Of a stretch of 64,000 bases of DNA, positions 8,882-18,144 are shown piece by piece. Numbering within the stretch: position 1 is the first letter of the stretch; every line of letters starts with the position of its first letter. This DNA is from an uncultured Alphaproteobacteria bacterium (GTDB lineage Bacteria > Pseudomonadota > Alphaproteobacteria > Rs-D84). The notes under the pieces were generated by a model. The model made no database searches. It was not told where the DNA came from and saw only the letters and a program-made list of their open reading frames with translations. The stretch covers positions 1 through 64,000 of the forward strand of contig CANBCI010000001.1 of assembly GCA_947367055.1 (NCBI GenBank). The letters run 5' to 3'. The position numbers were made by a program, and so were the translations under genes.

Positions 8882-8928
8882 ACAGAATGCTTGGCAACCG
8901 AATGCATCCGATGCCGGATGCATTCTGT
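8882..8928 (-). promoter_or_regulatory. Two mutually exclusive hairpins before secY
   Basis: GAATGCATCCG (8900-8910) and CGGATGCATTC (8915-8925) form a perfect 11-bp stem. Alternatively ACAGAATGC (8882-8890) pairs with GCATTCTGT (8920-8928), using the same bases. The second stem ends 8 nt before the secY ATG. The arrangement suggests translational control, which is inferred. Confidence 0.55.
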
Positions 8929-8934
8929 CGCGGA

Positions 8935-9393
8935 TTATTTGTTTTTGATTGAACCGCCGGCCTTTACAATCGCGCTTTCCGCCGATTTAGACCATTTTTC
9001 AGCAACAATATTGACCGCGGTCTTGATTTCGCCCTTGGCCAAAACTTTCAAACCGGACATTTTGCGGTTGATAATTTTTGCCGCCACCAGGGAATCAATC
9101 GTAATCGGTGACTTGGCGTCAATCTTGCCCGCCGCGATGAATTTTTCAATATCGCCCAAGTTTATTGTCGCGTACTGTTTTGCGAACGGATTGTTAAATC
9201 CGAATTTCGGGAAACGACGCAAAATCGGCATCTGACCACCCTGGAATGTCGCCTGTTTGCGTGATCCGCTACGCGACTTTTGACCCTTGTTCCCACGGCC
9301 CGATGTTTTACCCATTCCAGACCCGATACCACGACCAACGCGTTTTACATCCGCACGCGCGCCGTAATTATCCATCAGTGCATTTAATTTCAT
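8935..9393 (-). CDS. rplO: 50S ribosomal protein L15
   Basis: This 152-residue L15, an early large-subunit assembly protein, has the Gly/Arg-rich N-terminal half ('GRGIGSGMGKTSGRGNKGQKSRSG') and the 'GGQMPILRRFPKFGF' segment. The start at 9393 follows AAGGAAAAG. The stop codon of a 23-codon upstream ORF overlaps the start (ATGA), so translation may be coupled. It lies between rpmD and secY. Confidence 0.97.
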   Translation of the reverse strand: MKLNALMDNYGARADVKRVGRGIGSGMGKTSGRGNKGQKSRSGSRKQATFQGGQMPILRRFPKFGFNNPFAKQYATINLGDIEKFIAAGKIDAKSPITIDSLVAAKIINRKMSGLKVLAKGEIKTAVNIVAEKWSKSAESAIVKAGGSIKNK

Positions 9394-9482
9394 TTTACTT
9401 TTCCTTTTTTCCTAATTAGGATTCTGGATTTCAAATGGAACCTTGCTACGCTCGGTTTCATTTTACTTTTCCTTTTTTCCTA
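9388..9482 (-). repeat. 27-bp direct repeat duplicating the rplO translation start
   Basis: Bases 9388-9414 and 9456-9482 are identical. Each contains, on the minus strand, a GGAAAAAAGGA ribosome-site region followed by ATGAAA. The downstream copy is the true rplO start; the upstream copy starts a short leader ORF. Confidence 0.9.
9390..9461 (-). CDS. Possible 23-residue leader peptide upstream of rplO
   Basis: The upstream copy of the duplicated ribosome site starts an ORF (MKPSVARFH, ending in a Lys/Arg-rich tail) whose TGA overlaps the rplO ATG. The peptide is basic and resembles nothing known. It may be only a by-product of the duplication, or a coupling ORF that delivers ribosomes to rplO. 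There is no protein-level support. Confidence 0.4.
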   Translation of the reverse strand: MKPSVARFHLKSRILIRKKGKVK

Positions 9483-9542
9483 CGACTATTTATATAGTCT
9501 TTTTTCGCACGCGCACAAGTCGTCGCGCACTCGGTTCAATTA

Positions 9543-9722
9543 TTATTTTTCCACAATTTCAACCAAATGGGAAACCTTTGCCACCATTCCGCGAACAGAC
9601 GGCGTATCGGTCAGTTCCTTGGTCTTGCCAATGCGTCCCAGTCCCAAAGCCTTAACAACCTTGCGCTGATCTTCCGGACGGCCAATTATGCTCTTAACTT
9701 GCTTTACAACTATTTTTGCCAT
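9543..9722 (-). CDS. rpmD: 50S ribosomal protein L30
   Basis: Translating the minus strand from the ATG at 9722 gives a 59-residue L30 ([20 protein letters not shown], ending [10 protein letters not shown]), the normal length. '[22 protein letters not shown]' matches the family core. It lies in the standard place between rpsE and rplO. Confidence 0.96.
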   Translation of the reverse strand: MAKIVVKQVKSIIGRPEDQRKVVKALGLGRIGKTKELTDTPSVRGMVAKVSHLVEIVEK

Positions 9723-9754
9723 TTTATTACTCCGTTATCTCTAAACGCAACGCG

Positions 9755-10315
9755 TTATTTGTCTTCTGCGACTTCGGCTGCATCGGTCTTTTTGCCCTCG
9801 CGACCGGCAATGATTTCCGCAACAGTTTTGCCACGACGGGCCGCAACGGTTTTCGGTGAATTCATTTTGCCAAACGCCAAAAACGCCGCACGAATCATGT
9901 TGTTCGGATTGTTTGAACCCTGTGACTTAACAACGACATCCTGAACCCCCAGGCATTCAAACACCGCGCGCAATGCACCACCGGCAATGATACCGGTACC
10001 GGGAACCGCGCTGCGTACGACCAATTTGCTGGCGCCGTATTTTGCATCAACATCATGGTGCAATGTGCGGCCTTCTTTCAGCGGAACACGAATCATTTTC
10101 GCCTTGGCTGCCTTTGTTGCCTTTTGCACGGCCGACTGCACTTCCAGTGCCTTGCCCTTGCCGAAACCGACCTTGCCAGCCTTGTCACCGACCACAACCA
10201 GGGCCGAGAAAGACATGTTACGTCCACCCTTTACAGTTTTGGATACGCGGTTGATGGAAACCAATTTGTCCACCAAGTTATCCGTCTGCAATTTTTTATC
10301 ATCAAAACGTGCCAT
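9755..10315 (-). CDS. rpsE: 30S ribosomal protein S5
   Basis: This 186-residue S5 takes part in decoding accuracy and mRNA unwinding at the entry tunnel. The N-terminal double-stranded-RNA-binding part (loop '[14 protein letters not shown]', residues 23-36) and C-terminal half ('[21 protein letters not shown]') are intact. The last 15 residues are an acidic Ala/Glu/Asp tail not seen in most homologues. It sits between rplR and rpmD. Confidence 0.97.
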   Translation of the reverse strand: MARFDDKKLQTDNLVDKLVSINRVSKTVKGGRNMSFSALVVVGDKAGKVGFGKGKALEVQSAVQKATKAAKAKMIRVPLKEGRTLHHDVDAKYGASKLVVRSAVPGTGIIAGGALRAVFECLGVQDVVVKSQGSNNPNNMIRAAFLAFGKMNSPKTVAARRGKTVAEIIAGREGKKTDAAEVAEDK

Positions 10316-10335
10316 TATATAACTCCGTATATTAT

Positions 10336-10692
10336 TTAGATTCTAACGCCGCCCGCGCGGATTGCTTCGCACAGTGCCTTTACGCGACCATGATAACGAT
10401 AACCGCCGCGATCAAAATAGCAGTTGTCCGCGATGCCGGCCTTGACAGCGCGCGCCGCAAATGCCTTGCCCACCAGTTCGGCACCGGCAACATTCCAGCC
10501 CTTGCCCTTGAAATCTTTTTCCTTGGATGATGCCGCACATACAGTATGACCGCGTTTGTCATCAATCGCCTGGATTTCAATATGGCGGCCCGAACGGAAA
10601 ACCGACAGACGAATCTTGCCAGGATTTTTTCTTTTCAACGCACCGCGATTGGCCAGCGTGCGTCTTTCTTCTGTAGACAAATGTTTTAACAT
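10336..10692 (-). CDS. rplR: 50S ribosomal protein L18
   Basis: This 118-residue L18 binds 5S rRNA with L5. The motifs '[18 protein letters not shown]' and the C-terminal '[22 protein letters not shown]' are typical. A GGAAA ribosome site precedes the ATG at 10692. It lies between rplF and rpsE. Confidence 0.97.
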   Translation of the reverse strand: MLKHLSTEERRTLANRGALKRKNPGKIRLSVFRSGRHIEIQAIDDKRGHTVCAASSKEKDFKGKGWNVAGAELVGKAFAARAVKAGIADNCYFDRGGYRYHGRVKALCEAIRAGGVRI

Positions 10693-10743
10693 TTCGTTTC
10701 CTTTTTTTCAATTCCCGTAACAGCGGGAATTATCACCTAGTTA

Positions 10744-11295
10744 TTATTTCTTTTTACCTTCCTTGCGGCGGATTTTTTCGCCCTTATAGAAGATGCCCTT
10801 GCCCTTGTACGGATCGGCCTTGCGAATCTTGTGGATTTTATCTGCAAACAAACCGACCTGGCACTTATCAATACCGCGGATTGTGAATTCCGTCGGTGTA
10901 CCACCGATTTCAACCGACAACCCAGCCGGGATTTCCATAATCACATCATGAGAAAATCCGACGACCAAAACCAATTTGTTACCGGAAACAGACGCCTTGT
11001 ACCCAACGCCCTTCATGTACATTTCTTTGGCAAAACCGGCGGACACACCCTCAACGGCGGCACGAACATTGCGGTTCATTGTGCCCCACATTGCGCGCGA
11101 TGTTTTATCTTCGGCGTCTTTTGGCGTAACAACAACCTGGTCTGCTTCAACAACGACATCAACAAGACCTGCATGTTTTGTGTCCAGAGCCAATTTCAGT
11201 TCACCCTTCGGTCCCTTGACCACCAAGGCATTGTCAACAATTGCCGCCGACACGCCTTCTGTTAATTTTACTGGATATTTTCCTGCACGAGACAT
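10744..11295 (-). CDS. rplF: 50S ribosomal protein L6
   Basis: This 183-residue L6 has two related alpha/beta domains near the factor-binding site. The conserved C-terminal 'ADKIHKIRKADPYKGKGI' is present. I place the start at 11295 (MSRAGKYPVKL), after GAGGA, because a longer in-frame start at 11349 would overlap rpsH and add an atypical extension. It lies between rpsH and rplR. Confidence 0.96.
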   Translation of the reverse strand: MSRAGKYPVKLTEGVSAAIVDNALVVKGPKGELKLALDTKHAGLVDVVVEADQVVVTPKDAEDKTSRAMWGTMNRNVRAAVEGVSAGFAKEMYMKGVGYKASVSGNKLVLVVGFSHDVIMEIPAGLSVEIGGTPTEFTIRGIDKCQVGLFADKIHKIRKADPYKGKGIFYKGEKIRRKEGKKK

Positions 11296-11314
11296 AACTA
11301 AATCCTCACTTCTA

Positions 11315-11713
11315 TTATATAACCTTGCACAGCACTTCGCCACCGACATTCATCAGGCGCGCCTTGTGGTCGGTCATAACGCCGTTTGGTGTGGACACGA
11401 TTGCGATACCCAGCCCGTTTAAGACCTTGGGCATTTTTGCGCTGCCGGAATATACGCGGCGACCCGGTTTGGATACAACCGATATTTCCTGGATTGCGCC
11501 ATTTCCGCCGACATATTTCAAATCAACAATCAAATTCGCGCGGTGTTCGTCAATCTGTTCCTTGCGGAAATCTGTGATGAAACCTTCTTCTTTTAATACA
11601 GCCAAAACCGCTGCACGCAGTTTGCTGTTCGGAACAACTATGGATTCCTTGCCGGCATTCTGACCATTGCGAATGCGGGTCACCATGTCTCCGATCGGGT
11701 GTGATAATGACAT
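11315..11713 (-). CDS. rpsH: 30S ribosomal protein S8
   Basis: This 132-residue S8 is a 16S central-domain binder and, in E. coli, the translational repressor of the spc operon. The start 'MSLSHPIGDMVTRIRNGQNAG' and the C-terminal 'GLGIAIVSTPNGVMTDHKAR' are typical. GGAGTAAAAG precedes the start. It lies between rpsN and rplF. Confidence 0.97.
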   Translation of the reverse strand: MSLSHPIGDMVTRIRNGQNAGKESIVVPNSKLRAAVLAVLKEEGFITDFRKEQIDEHRANLIVDLKYVGGNGAIQEISVVSKPGRRVYSGSAKMPKVLNGLGIAIVSTPNGVMTDHKARLMNVGGEVLCKVI

Positions 11714-11788
11714 CTTTTACTCCTTCTCTGCGGGCGCGCCCGCATTGTTTACATCAGCTGCATTGTCCACAACTGACAATTGTTTTGA

Positions 11789-12091
11789 TTACCAACTGGA
11801 CTTGCGTACGCCCGGCAGTTTGCCTTCTGACGCCAGGGTACGAACCTGCTGGCGGCACAGACCGAACAAGCGCGAGAAACCGCGTGAACGACCCGTGACG
11901 GAACAACGGTTACGCAGACGCGTCGGATTGGCATTGCGCGGCAGTTTCGCCAACTTTTTCATTGCCTCCATGCGTTCGTCCGGTGTTGCATTAACAGACA
12001 TTTTAGCCTTGATCGCTTCACGCTTTTTGGCATATTTCGCGACCAATTTTTCACGTCTTTTCTGTTTGTTTATTAACGCCAATTTAGCCAT
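11789..12091 (-). CDS. rpsN: 30S ribosomal protein S14, long zinc-free form
   Basis: This 100-residue S14 is the long form used by proteobacteria. It lacks the CXXC zinc motifs. The C-terminal signature 'RLRNRCSVTGRSRGFSRLFGLCRQ' is present. It follows rplE by 18 bp. Confidence 0.97.
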   Translation of the reverse strand: MAKLALINKQKRREKLVAKYAKKREAIKAKMSVNATPDERMEAMKKLAKLPRNANPTRLRNRCSVTGRSRGFSRLFGLCRQQVRTLASEGKLPGVRKSSW

Positions 12092-12109
12092 TTTTTTTCC
12101 TTACTCTAA

Positions 12110-12655
12110 TTATTTCAAAACCAACGGCAAGCCGATTTTTGTCAGCAATGCGCGAGCTTCTTCGTCAGTTTTCGCCGTCGTCGCGATAACAATGTCCATA
12201 CCGCGGATGGCGTCGATTTTATCAACCGAGATTTCCGGGAATATCAAGTGTTCCTTGATTCCAAAGGCATAGTTGCCACGACCGTCAAACTTTGATTTTG
12301 ACAAACCGCGGAAATCCTTGACACGCGGCAATGCGACCGTAATCAGTTTATCCAAGAAATCATACATTCTTTTGCCACGCAGTGTAACCTTGGTACCGAT
12401 AGGCTGACCTTCGCGCAGACGATATGTCGCAATGGATTTTTTTGCACGTGTGATAACGGATTTCTGGGCCGCAATCGCGGTCAGGTCCGCCGCCGCCGCA
12501 TCCAGTTTCTTTTTATCTGAAACGGCTTCGCCGACACCCATGTTCAACACGATTTTTGACAGTTTCGGAACCGCCAACGCATTTGTGTACCCAAATTCCT
12601 TTATCAGTTCGGGCACAATGTTTTTTTCATAAATTTCACGCAATCTGCTTTGCAT
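12110..12655 (-). CDS. rplE: 50S ribosomal protein L5
   Basis: This 181-residue L5 binds 5S rRNA and contacts P-site tRNA at the central protuberance. Landmarks are '[15 protein letters not shown]', '[15 protein letters not shown]' and '[18 protein letters not shown]'. It lies between rplX and rpsN in standard order. Confidence 0.98.
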   Translation of the reverse strand: MQSRLREIYEKNIVPELIKEFGYTNALAVPKLSKIVLNMGVGEAVSDKKKLDAAAADLTAIAAQKSVITRAKKSIATYRLREGQPIGTKVTLRGKRMYDFLDKLITVALPRVKDFRGLSKSKFDGRGNYAFGIKEHLIFPEISVDKIDAIRGMDIVIATTAKTDEEARALLTKIGLPLVLK

Positions 12656-12704
12656 TTTTTATTCCTTCACGTTTGGTCCCCGTAACAGCGGGGAACGATT
12701 GTTT

Positions 12705-13007
12705 TTACAGTTCCGCGCCTGATTTTTTAGCAACACGAACTTTTTTGCCCGCGTCAATTTTATATCCTACGCGCGTCGCCTTTTTGGTTTTCGGATCCAA
12801 CAATGCGACATTGGAAACATGCACGGGCGCCTCACGGTCAATGATGTGTCCCGGCTGCCCTTCGGTCGGCTTTACATGCCATTTGCGACGATTAACACCT
12901 TCGACCACAACGCGTGATTCAGACGGGCGCGCTTCCAGCACTTTACCTTTTACGCCTTTGTATTTCCCCGAAATAACTACGACTTCATCGCCTTTCTTGA
13001 TTTTCAT
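12705..13007 (-). CDS. rplX: 50S ribosomal protein L24
   Basis: This 100-residue L24, an assembly initiator at the exit tunnel, has the KOW motif at the N-terminus ('[20 protein letters not shown]') and the conserved '[12 protein letters not shown]' loop. It lies 21 bp after rplN. Confidence 0.97.
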   Translation of the reverse strand: MKIKKGDEVVVISGKYKGVKGKVLEARPSESRVVVEGVNRRKWHVKPTEGQPGHIIDREAPVHVSNVALLDPKTKKATRVGYKIDAGKKVRVAKKSGAEL

Positions 13008-13028
13008 TTTGCTCGCCTTTATCTAATA

Positions 13029-13403
13029 TTATATGACTTCCGGTGCCAAAGACACGATTTTTTGAACGTCGTATTTGCGGCGCACTTCACGGGCGATAGG
13101 CCCAAAGATACGCGTACCAATCGGTTCAAAGTTGTTTTTGTTAATCAAAACAACCGCATTGTCATCAAAGCGAATGATTGAACCATCCGGACGCTTTACC
13201 GGGAACTTTGTGCGAACGATAATCGCGCGCTGAACCGTACCCTTTTGAACCTTGCCACGCGGAATGGCTTCTTTGATTGCGACGACAATTTTATCGCCGA
13301 CTGTCGCATAGCGACGATGAGAACCGCCCAATACCTTGATGCACATTGCTTTGCGCGCACCAGAGTTATCAGCGACCGTCATAACTGTTTCATTTTGTAT
13401 CAT
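13029..13403 (-). CDS. rplN: 50S ribosomal protein L14
   Basis: This 124-residue L14 has the family signature '[18 protein letters not shown]' and the N-terminal '[19 protein letters not shown]'. It lies between rpsQ and rplX. Confidence 0.98.
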   Translation of the reverse strand: MIQNETVMTVADNSGARKAMCIKVLGGSHRRYATVGDKIVVAIKEAIPRGKVQKGTVQRAIIVRTKFPVKRPDGSIIRFDDNAVVLINKNNFEPIGTRIFGPIAREVRRKYDVQKIVSLAPEVI

Positions 13404-13508
13404 GATCTATATCCTTGTCCTGCGAACGGGGCAATCCCCCGCCGCTTTGTTATAGGTTCCGACTGCCCTGCCCTGAAAATCGGCCGGCCTCAAAGAACCC
13501 GTTGTGAT

Positions 13509-13778
13509 TTAGTCAACGACCTGCACACCTTCGTCCTTGGAAACGCCGACGCGCCCCTTTACAACCCAAGATTTTGTCTTGGAAATCGGACGATGTTCCT
13601 CTATTGCAACGATGTCGCCAACCTTGTATTCATTGGCTTCGTCGTGCGCCTTATATTTTTTGTTCTGCTTTACGAACTTTCCGTACAGCGGATGACGGAA
13701 ACGGCGTTCCACCTCCACAACGACGGTTTTGTCGTTTGCTGTACTTGTCACAGTTCCCTGCAGTATACGTCTTGGCAT
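13509..13778 (-). CDS. rpsQ: 30S ribosomal protein S17
   Basis: This 89-residue S17 has an OB-fold and binds 16S helix 11. '[29 protein letters not shown]' and '[17 protein letters not shown]' are typical. Gaps of about 105 bp (to rplN) and 155 bp (to rpmC) are unusually wide for this operon; I see no gene in them. Confidence 0.97.
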   Translation of the reverse strand: MPRRILQGTVTSTANDKTVVVEVERRFRHPLYGKFVKQNKKYKAHDEANEYKVGDIVAIEEHRPISKTKSWVVKGRVGVSKDEGVQVVD

Positions 13779-13933
13779 AACTTTAGTCCCTTACTTTGGC
13801 TTAATTCCCGGTTTTTCGCCCGCAGAGATACCCTCTACAGACAAAACCTGTGAACTAATTTCTTTGTTTTACTTACCTGATTTTGGCATATGATAACTAA
13901 ATTTTTAGAAATCTCAACAAAAATCAGCAATTT

Positions 13934-14125
13934 TTATTTTGCAGCGTTCAATTTTGTCTTAACACGCGCAATTTCGCGACGCGTTTGACGCATAACGTGC
14001 GTTTTTGGCATTTGACCGGCCGCATGCTGAAAGCGCTGGTTCATCTGTTCTTTTTTCAAATCAACCAATTTGCTTTTCAACGCTTCGACTGTCAACGCTT
14101 CTTTTTCCACTTTTTTTTCTGCCAT
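13934..14125 (-). CDS. rpmC: 50S ribosomal protein L29
   Basis: This 63-residue L29 is a two-helix protein at the exit tunnel. The C-terminal 'HVMRQTRREIARVKTKL' is diagnostic. The start at 14125 (MAEKKVEKEALT) follows AAGG; an upstream in-frame ATG at 14170 would overlap a CCCGG/CCGGG hairpin and add unrelated residues. Confidence 0.94.
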   Translation of the reverse strand: MAEKKVEKEALTVEALKSKLVDLKKEQMNQRFQHAAGQMPKTHVMRQTRREIARVKTKLNAAK

Positions 14126-14170
14126 CTTAATTACCTTTTTTGCCTTTGTCCCCGGGATCCGGGTGCGCAA

Positions 14171-14584
14171 TTAGTTAACTTTACGTTCAACAACTTTGGT
14201 CTTAACCGGCAGTTTCGCCGCCGCCAACGCAAATGCTTCGTACGCGATTTCCGGTTTTACACCGTCCAATTCAAACATGATGCGACCCGGTTTTACACGG
14301 CAAATCCAGTATTCAACCGCACCTTTACCTTTACCCATACGGACTTCCGCCGGCTTTTTGGTAACAGGAACATCCGGGAATATACGAATCCACAGTTTGC
14401 CCATACGCTTCATATGACGGGTTATCGCGCGACGCGCCGCCTCAATCTGGCGCGCGGTGACGCGTTCCGGTGTCATGGCCTTCAGTCCAAATGAACCGAA
14501 CGCCAATTCGCTGCCGCCTTTGGCGGCGCCGTGAATACGGCCTTTGTGCTGTTTGCGAAATTTTGTTTTCTTTGGCATTAACAT
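14171..14584 (-). CDS. rplP: 50S ribosomal protein L16
   Basis: This 137-residue L16 helps organise the A-site and peptidyl-transferase region. The start '[19 protein letters not shown]' and '[22 protein letters not shown]' are conserved; the latter carries the Arg that is hydroxylated in some bacteria. It lies between rpsC and rpmC. Confidence 0.98.
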   Translation of the reverse strand: MLMPKKTKFRKQHKGRIHGAAKGGSELAFGSFGLKAMTPERVTARQIEAARRAITRHMKRMGKLWIRIFPDVPVTKKPAEVRMGKGKGAVEYWICRVKPGRIMFELDGVKPEIAYEAFALAAAKLPVKTKVVERKVN

Positions 14585-14648
14585 GATAACAACCTTTATA
14601 CTTTCTTTATTTTTGATTCCCCGGCACCATATAGGATACCGTCAAAAA

Positions 14649-15350
14649 TTATTTGTTTCTTCTTTCGCTGCTGCCGGCATATTCGGCGGGTCTCGCCATT
14701 TCGGATGCCAGCTTTTCCTTGTTCACAACGTCGCCGGTGTAAATCCAAACTTTCACACCGATAACGCCGTATGTTGTTTTGGCCTGAATAGACGCATAGT
14801 CAATATCCGCACGCAATGTGTGCAACGGAATACGACCTTCGCGGATTTGTTCGCTACGCGCGATTTCAGCACCATTCAAACGGCCCGAGCACATAACCTT
14901 GATACCCTGGGCACCCGCCTTTTGGGCGTTCTGAACCGCTTTTTTCATTGCGCGTTTGAATGAAACGCGGCCTTCAATTTGCTGCGCAATGTTCTGCGCG
15001 ACCAATTGCGCGTTCAAGTCCGGACGACGAACTTCAAAGATATTCACAACAACCTGATCATTTTTAACCAGTTTCTTGATATCGTTGCGCAACGATTCGA
15101 TATCGGCACCGTTTTTACCGATAATCATACCGGGACGAGAAGTGTGGATTGTCACCACGACTTTTTTGGCAAAGCGTTCGACAACAACTTTTGCCAATCC
15201 GGCCTTTTTCAGTTTCTTTTCAATAAATTTACGAATTTTAATATCTTCGGCCAACAGGTTTGCATAATCTTTTTTACCTGCAATCCAGCGGGAATCAGTA
15301 ACCTTGTTGATACCCAGACGCTGTGAAATTGGCGATACTTTCTGTCCCAT
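14649..15350 (-). CDS. rpsC: 30S ribosomal protein S3
   Basis: This 233-residue S3, of the mRNA entry-tunnel helicase region, has an N-terminal type-2 KH domain ('[17 protein letters not shown]', about residues 72-88) and a C-terminal domain ending '[14 protein letters not shown]'. A Ser/Arg/Lys tail follows. It lies between rplV and rplP. Confidence 0.98.
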   Translation of the reverse strand: MGQKVSPISQRLGINKVTDSRWIAGKKDYANLLAEDIKIRKFIEKKLKKAGLAKVVVERFAKKVVVTIHTSRPGMIIGKNGADIESLRNDIKKLVKNDQVVVNIFEVRRPDLNAQLVAQNIAQQIEGRVSFKRAMKKAVQNAQKAGAQGIKVMCSGRLNGAEIARSEQIREGRIPLHTLRADIDYASIQAKTTYGVIGVKVWIYTGDVVNKEKLASEMARPAEYAGSSERRNK

Positions 15351-15436
15351 TTCTTTTTTCCTTATTTTAATGACCGGTGTTCTTGAAGCGTTGCCGCTTT
15401 ATTCAGGATAATTCCATACCACCCGTCATGGCTTGA

Positions 15437-15841
15437 TTATTTGCTTTTTGTTTCTTTTTTTGTTTTTTTCGATGGTGCCGCACCAGATTCCAACACAATC
15501 GTCAGGTTGGAAAACGGTTTCAAAATCGGACGCGCACTGCCGCGCGGACCGGCCATGATGCGTTTCATAGTCAACGCCTTGCCACACCAAATTTCCTTGA
15601 CGAACAATGTATCCGCCGGCAGGTTTTTGTTGTGTTCCGCATTGGCAACCGCAGACAGCAAAGTTTTCAGAACTTCGCCCGCGACACGCTTTTTCGAAAA
15701 TTTCAAGACATCAACCGCACGGTCAACCGGCAAGCCGCGAACCATGTCGCAAACCAGATTCAGTTTCTGGTGGCTGACGCGGATCATTTTGTTGAACGCG
15801 CGAACCTGATTATCTTTAATTCCATATCTTGTCGTAGTCAT
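15437..15841 (-). CDS. rplV: 50S ribosomal protein L22
   Basis: This 134-residue L22 lines the exit tunnel. The hairpin region and 'WCGKALTMKRIMAGPRGSARPILK' match the family. The beta-hairpin includes the usual macrolide-relevant segment. A short Lys/Thr/Ser tail is added at the C-terminus. It lies between rpsS and rpsC. Confidence 0.97.
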   Translation of the reverse strand: MTTTRYGIKDNQVRAFNKMIRVSHQKLNLVCDMVRGLPVDRAVDVLKFSKKRVAGEVLKTLLSAVANAEHNKNLPADTLFVKEIWCGKALTMKRIMAGPRGSARPILKPFSNLTIVLESGAAPSKKTKKETKSK

Positions 15842-15888
15842 AACTGTTTTACCCTATATTTATGATTTCGGTGTGAAATCAGAAATTA

Positions 15889-16173
15889 TTATTTCTTGCC
15901 GGCGGCCGCTTTTTTATTTGCCGCGTGGCCTTTGAATGTACGCGTCGGCGCAAATTCACCCAATTTATGTCCAATCATATCTTCAACGATTGAAACCGGG
16001 ATAAATTTATTACCGTTGTGCACTTCAAAAGTCAGCCCAACCATCGGCGGTACAATCGTGCTGCCGCGGGACCAAGTTTTAATCGGCTTGTGGTCGTTGT
16101 TTTCATTCGCCTTGGCTGTCTTTTTCAAGACAGAGGGATGAACATAAGGACCTTTCCATACTGAACGAGACAT
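15889..16173 (-). CDS. rpsS: 30S ribosomal protein S19
   Basis: This 94-residue S19, a head protein next to S13, has the signature '[17 protein letters not shown]' and the N-terminal '[17 protein letters not shown]'. It lies between rplB and rplV. Confidence 0.98.
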   Translation of the reverse strand: MSRSVWKGPYVHPSVLKKTAKANENNDHKPIKTWSRGSTIVPPMVGLTFEVHNGNKFIPVSIVEDMIGHKLGEFAPTRTFKGHAANKKAAAGKK

Positions 16174-16229
16174 TAATTACTCCGTTTTTCCTGCGCCGCC
16201 GGTGCCGTTATGACACCGACGACTTTATA

Positions 16230-17063
16230 TTATTTTTTCTTTGCCAAATGTCTGCTACGGATAATCATCTTGGCAGTACGTTTGTTGCTGCGAGTGCGAT
16301 AGCCCTTCGCCGGGATACCGGTGCGAGATACCGGTTCATGTCCCTTGGAGTGACCGTTACCACCACCCATCGGGTGATCATTCGGGTTCATGGCCATACC
16401 GCGAACGGACGGACGAATACCCAACCAACGCGCACGACCCGCCTTGCCCAGGTTGACATTACGCTGTTCCGGATTGGAAACGCTGCCAACAGTCGCCAAG
16501 CAATCAGAATGAACCTTGCGCAGTTCGCCGCTGTTCATCTTAATCTGGGCGTAAACACCATCTTTACCCATCAACTGGGCATAGCAACCCGCGCTGCGTG
16601 CCAACTGGCCGCCGGCACCCGGTTTCAGTTCAACATTGTGAACAATTGTACCAATCGGCATGTTTTTCAACGGCATTGTGTTGCCCGGCTTGATGTCTTC
16701 ACGAACACCGGAAATAACCGTATCGCCCGCCTTCAAATCACGCGGCGCCAAAATATATGAACGAACGCCGTCCGTGTATTCAATCAATGCAATGAACGCG
16801 GTGCGGTTCGGATCATATTCCAAGCGAACAACCGTCGCCGGAATTCCGGTCTTTTTGCGTTTGAAATCAATCAAACGATATTTGCGCTTGTGGCCGCCAC
16901 CCTGATGCATAACGGTGACATGACCAAAGTTATTGCGACCGCCCTTGGATTTCAAACCAACGGTCAACGCCTTTTCCGGTGCACCACGGTGCAGTTCGCT
17001 GCGGTCGATTTGAACCAAACCACGCGTACCCGGTGTCGTCGGCTTATAATGCTTTAATGCCAT
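16230..17063 (-). CDS. rplB: 50S ribosomal protein L2
   Basis: This 277-residue L2 is needed for subunit joining and peptidyl-transferase activity. It has the C-terminal signature '[18 protein letters not shown]', including the conserved His of the active-site region. The N-terminal OB-like part and the SH3-like domain are complete. It lies between rplW and rpsS. Confidence 0.98.
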   Translation of the reverse strand: MALKHYKPTTPGTRGLVQIDRSELHRGAPEKALTVGLKSKGGRNNFGHVTVMHQGGGHKRKYRLIDFKRKKTGIPATVVRLEYDPNRTAFIALIEYTDGVRSYILAPRDLKAGDTVISGVREDIKPGNTMPLKNMPIGTIVHNVELKPGAGGQLARSAGCYAQLMGKDGVYAQIKMNSGELRKVHSDCLATVGSVSNPEQRNVNLGKAGRARWLGIRPSVRGMAMNPNDHPMGGGNGHSKGHEPVSRTGIPAKGYRTRSNKRTAKMIIRSRHLAKKK

Positions 17064-17140
17064 TTTGTTCTTACCTTTGTTTCTGCCCTGACACTAACAT
17101 CCAGATCAATACGGATTCTCTGCCAGGGCGGTTCTTTTTA

Positions 17141-17473
17141 TTATATGTTTGCGGACAAATCCAATTTTGCATCTGCCGGCAATGATACATAGGCCTTTTT
17201 CACAGTGCGCTGTGTGCCCGTGCTGCGGCCGCGGAATGTTTTCACCTTGCCCTTGGTGACAACAATGTTTACCTTGGTCGGCTTAACATTGTAAATCGCC
17301 TCTATGGCACGGGCAACATCTTCTTTGGTCGCGTTTGCGGCAACTTCGAACGCAATCGCATTGCTTTCGGATAATTTTGCCGCCTTTTCCGAGATTATCG
17401 GACGACGCAGTATACTATAAATACCGGCGGTCGCAACGATTTTTTTCTCTGTATTAACTTTTTTTTCTGCCAT
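17141..17473 (-). CDS. rplW: 50S ribosomal protein L23
   Basis: This 110-residue L23 is the exit-tunnel docking site for SRP and trigger factor. Conserved parts are 'LRRPIISEKAAKLSE', 'IEAIYNVKPTKVNIVVTKGK' and 'RTVKKAYVSL'. A 15-residue lysine-rich N-terminal extension is present. It lies 17 bp after rplD. Confidence 0.97.
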   Translation of the reverse strand: MAEKKVNTEKKIVATAGIYSILRRPIISEKAAKLSESNAIAFEVAANATKEDVARAIEAIYNVKPTKVNIVVTKGKVKTFRGRSTGTQRTVKKAYVSLPADAKLDLSANI

Positions 17474-17490
17474 TTCTTTAACCTTTTCGA

Positions 17491-18111
17491 TTACGCCAAT
17501 CTTGCCTCGATAGCCTTGACTGCATCAGCCGTCAAAACCAACTTTTCATGTTTCAGAATATCCAAAACATTCAAACCGATTGTCGGCAATGCGTCAATGT
17601 TCGCAATGTTTGCCGCAGATTTCTTGAAATTTTCATCCAAAGATTCCGCGCCCACAAACAATGCGGATGACAGCCCCAGTTTTTTCAGTTGCTTTGCAAA
17701 GGCGTTTGTCTTGGCCGCCGTCAGTTTTTCGGAATCAATAACCATCAAGCTGCCGTCTTTCACCTTGGAAGACAAGGCCATTTTCAGCCCAAGGCTGCGG
17801 ACTTTCTTTGGCAAATCAATGGCATGGTCACGAACAACCGGTCCGTGTACGACACCACCGCCGCGCATGTGAACATTGTACTTTTCACCCTGGCGCGCGT
17901 TACCGGTCTTTTTCTGCTTGAAAGCCTTTCTGCCGCTGCCTTCGACATCGGAAACAGTTTTTACCGCATGCGTACCCGCACGGGATTTTGCACGCTGCCA
18001 TGTGACAACACGATGCAGAATATCCGCACGCGGATCCAATCCAAAGATCTGGTCCGCCAATTCAACTTTGCCGACCGCTTTGCCATCAAAATTTATAATG
18101 TCTATTTGCAT
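17491..18111 (-). CDS. rplD: 50S ribosomal protein L4
   Basis: This 206-residue L4 is a tunnel-constriction protein and, in E. coli, the S10-operon attenuator. 'SGRKAFKQKKTGNARQG' marks the conserved extended loop. I prefer the ATG at 18111 (MQIDIINFDG), which follows AAGGTGA; the ATG at 18141 directly abuts the rplC stop without a ribosome site. Confidence 0.95.
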   Translation of the reverse strand: MQIDIINFDGKAVGKVELADQIFGLDPRADILHRVVTWQRAKSRAGTHAVKTVSDVEGSGRKAFKQKKTGNARQGEKYNVHMRGGGVVHGPVVRDHAIDLPKKVRSLGLKMALSSKVKDGSLMVIDSEKLTAAKTNAFAKQLKKLGLSSALFVGAESLDENFKKSAANIANIDALPTIGLNVLDILKHEKLVLTADAVKAIEARLA

Positions 18112-18144
18112 TTTTTTCACCTTACTCTTGCTGTCGCCCATATA

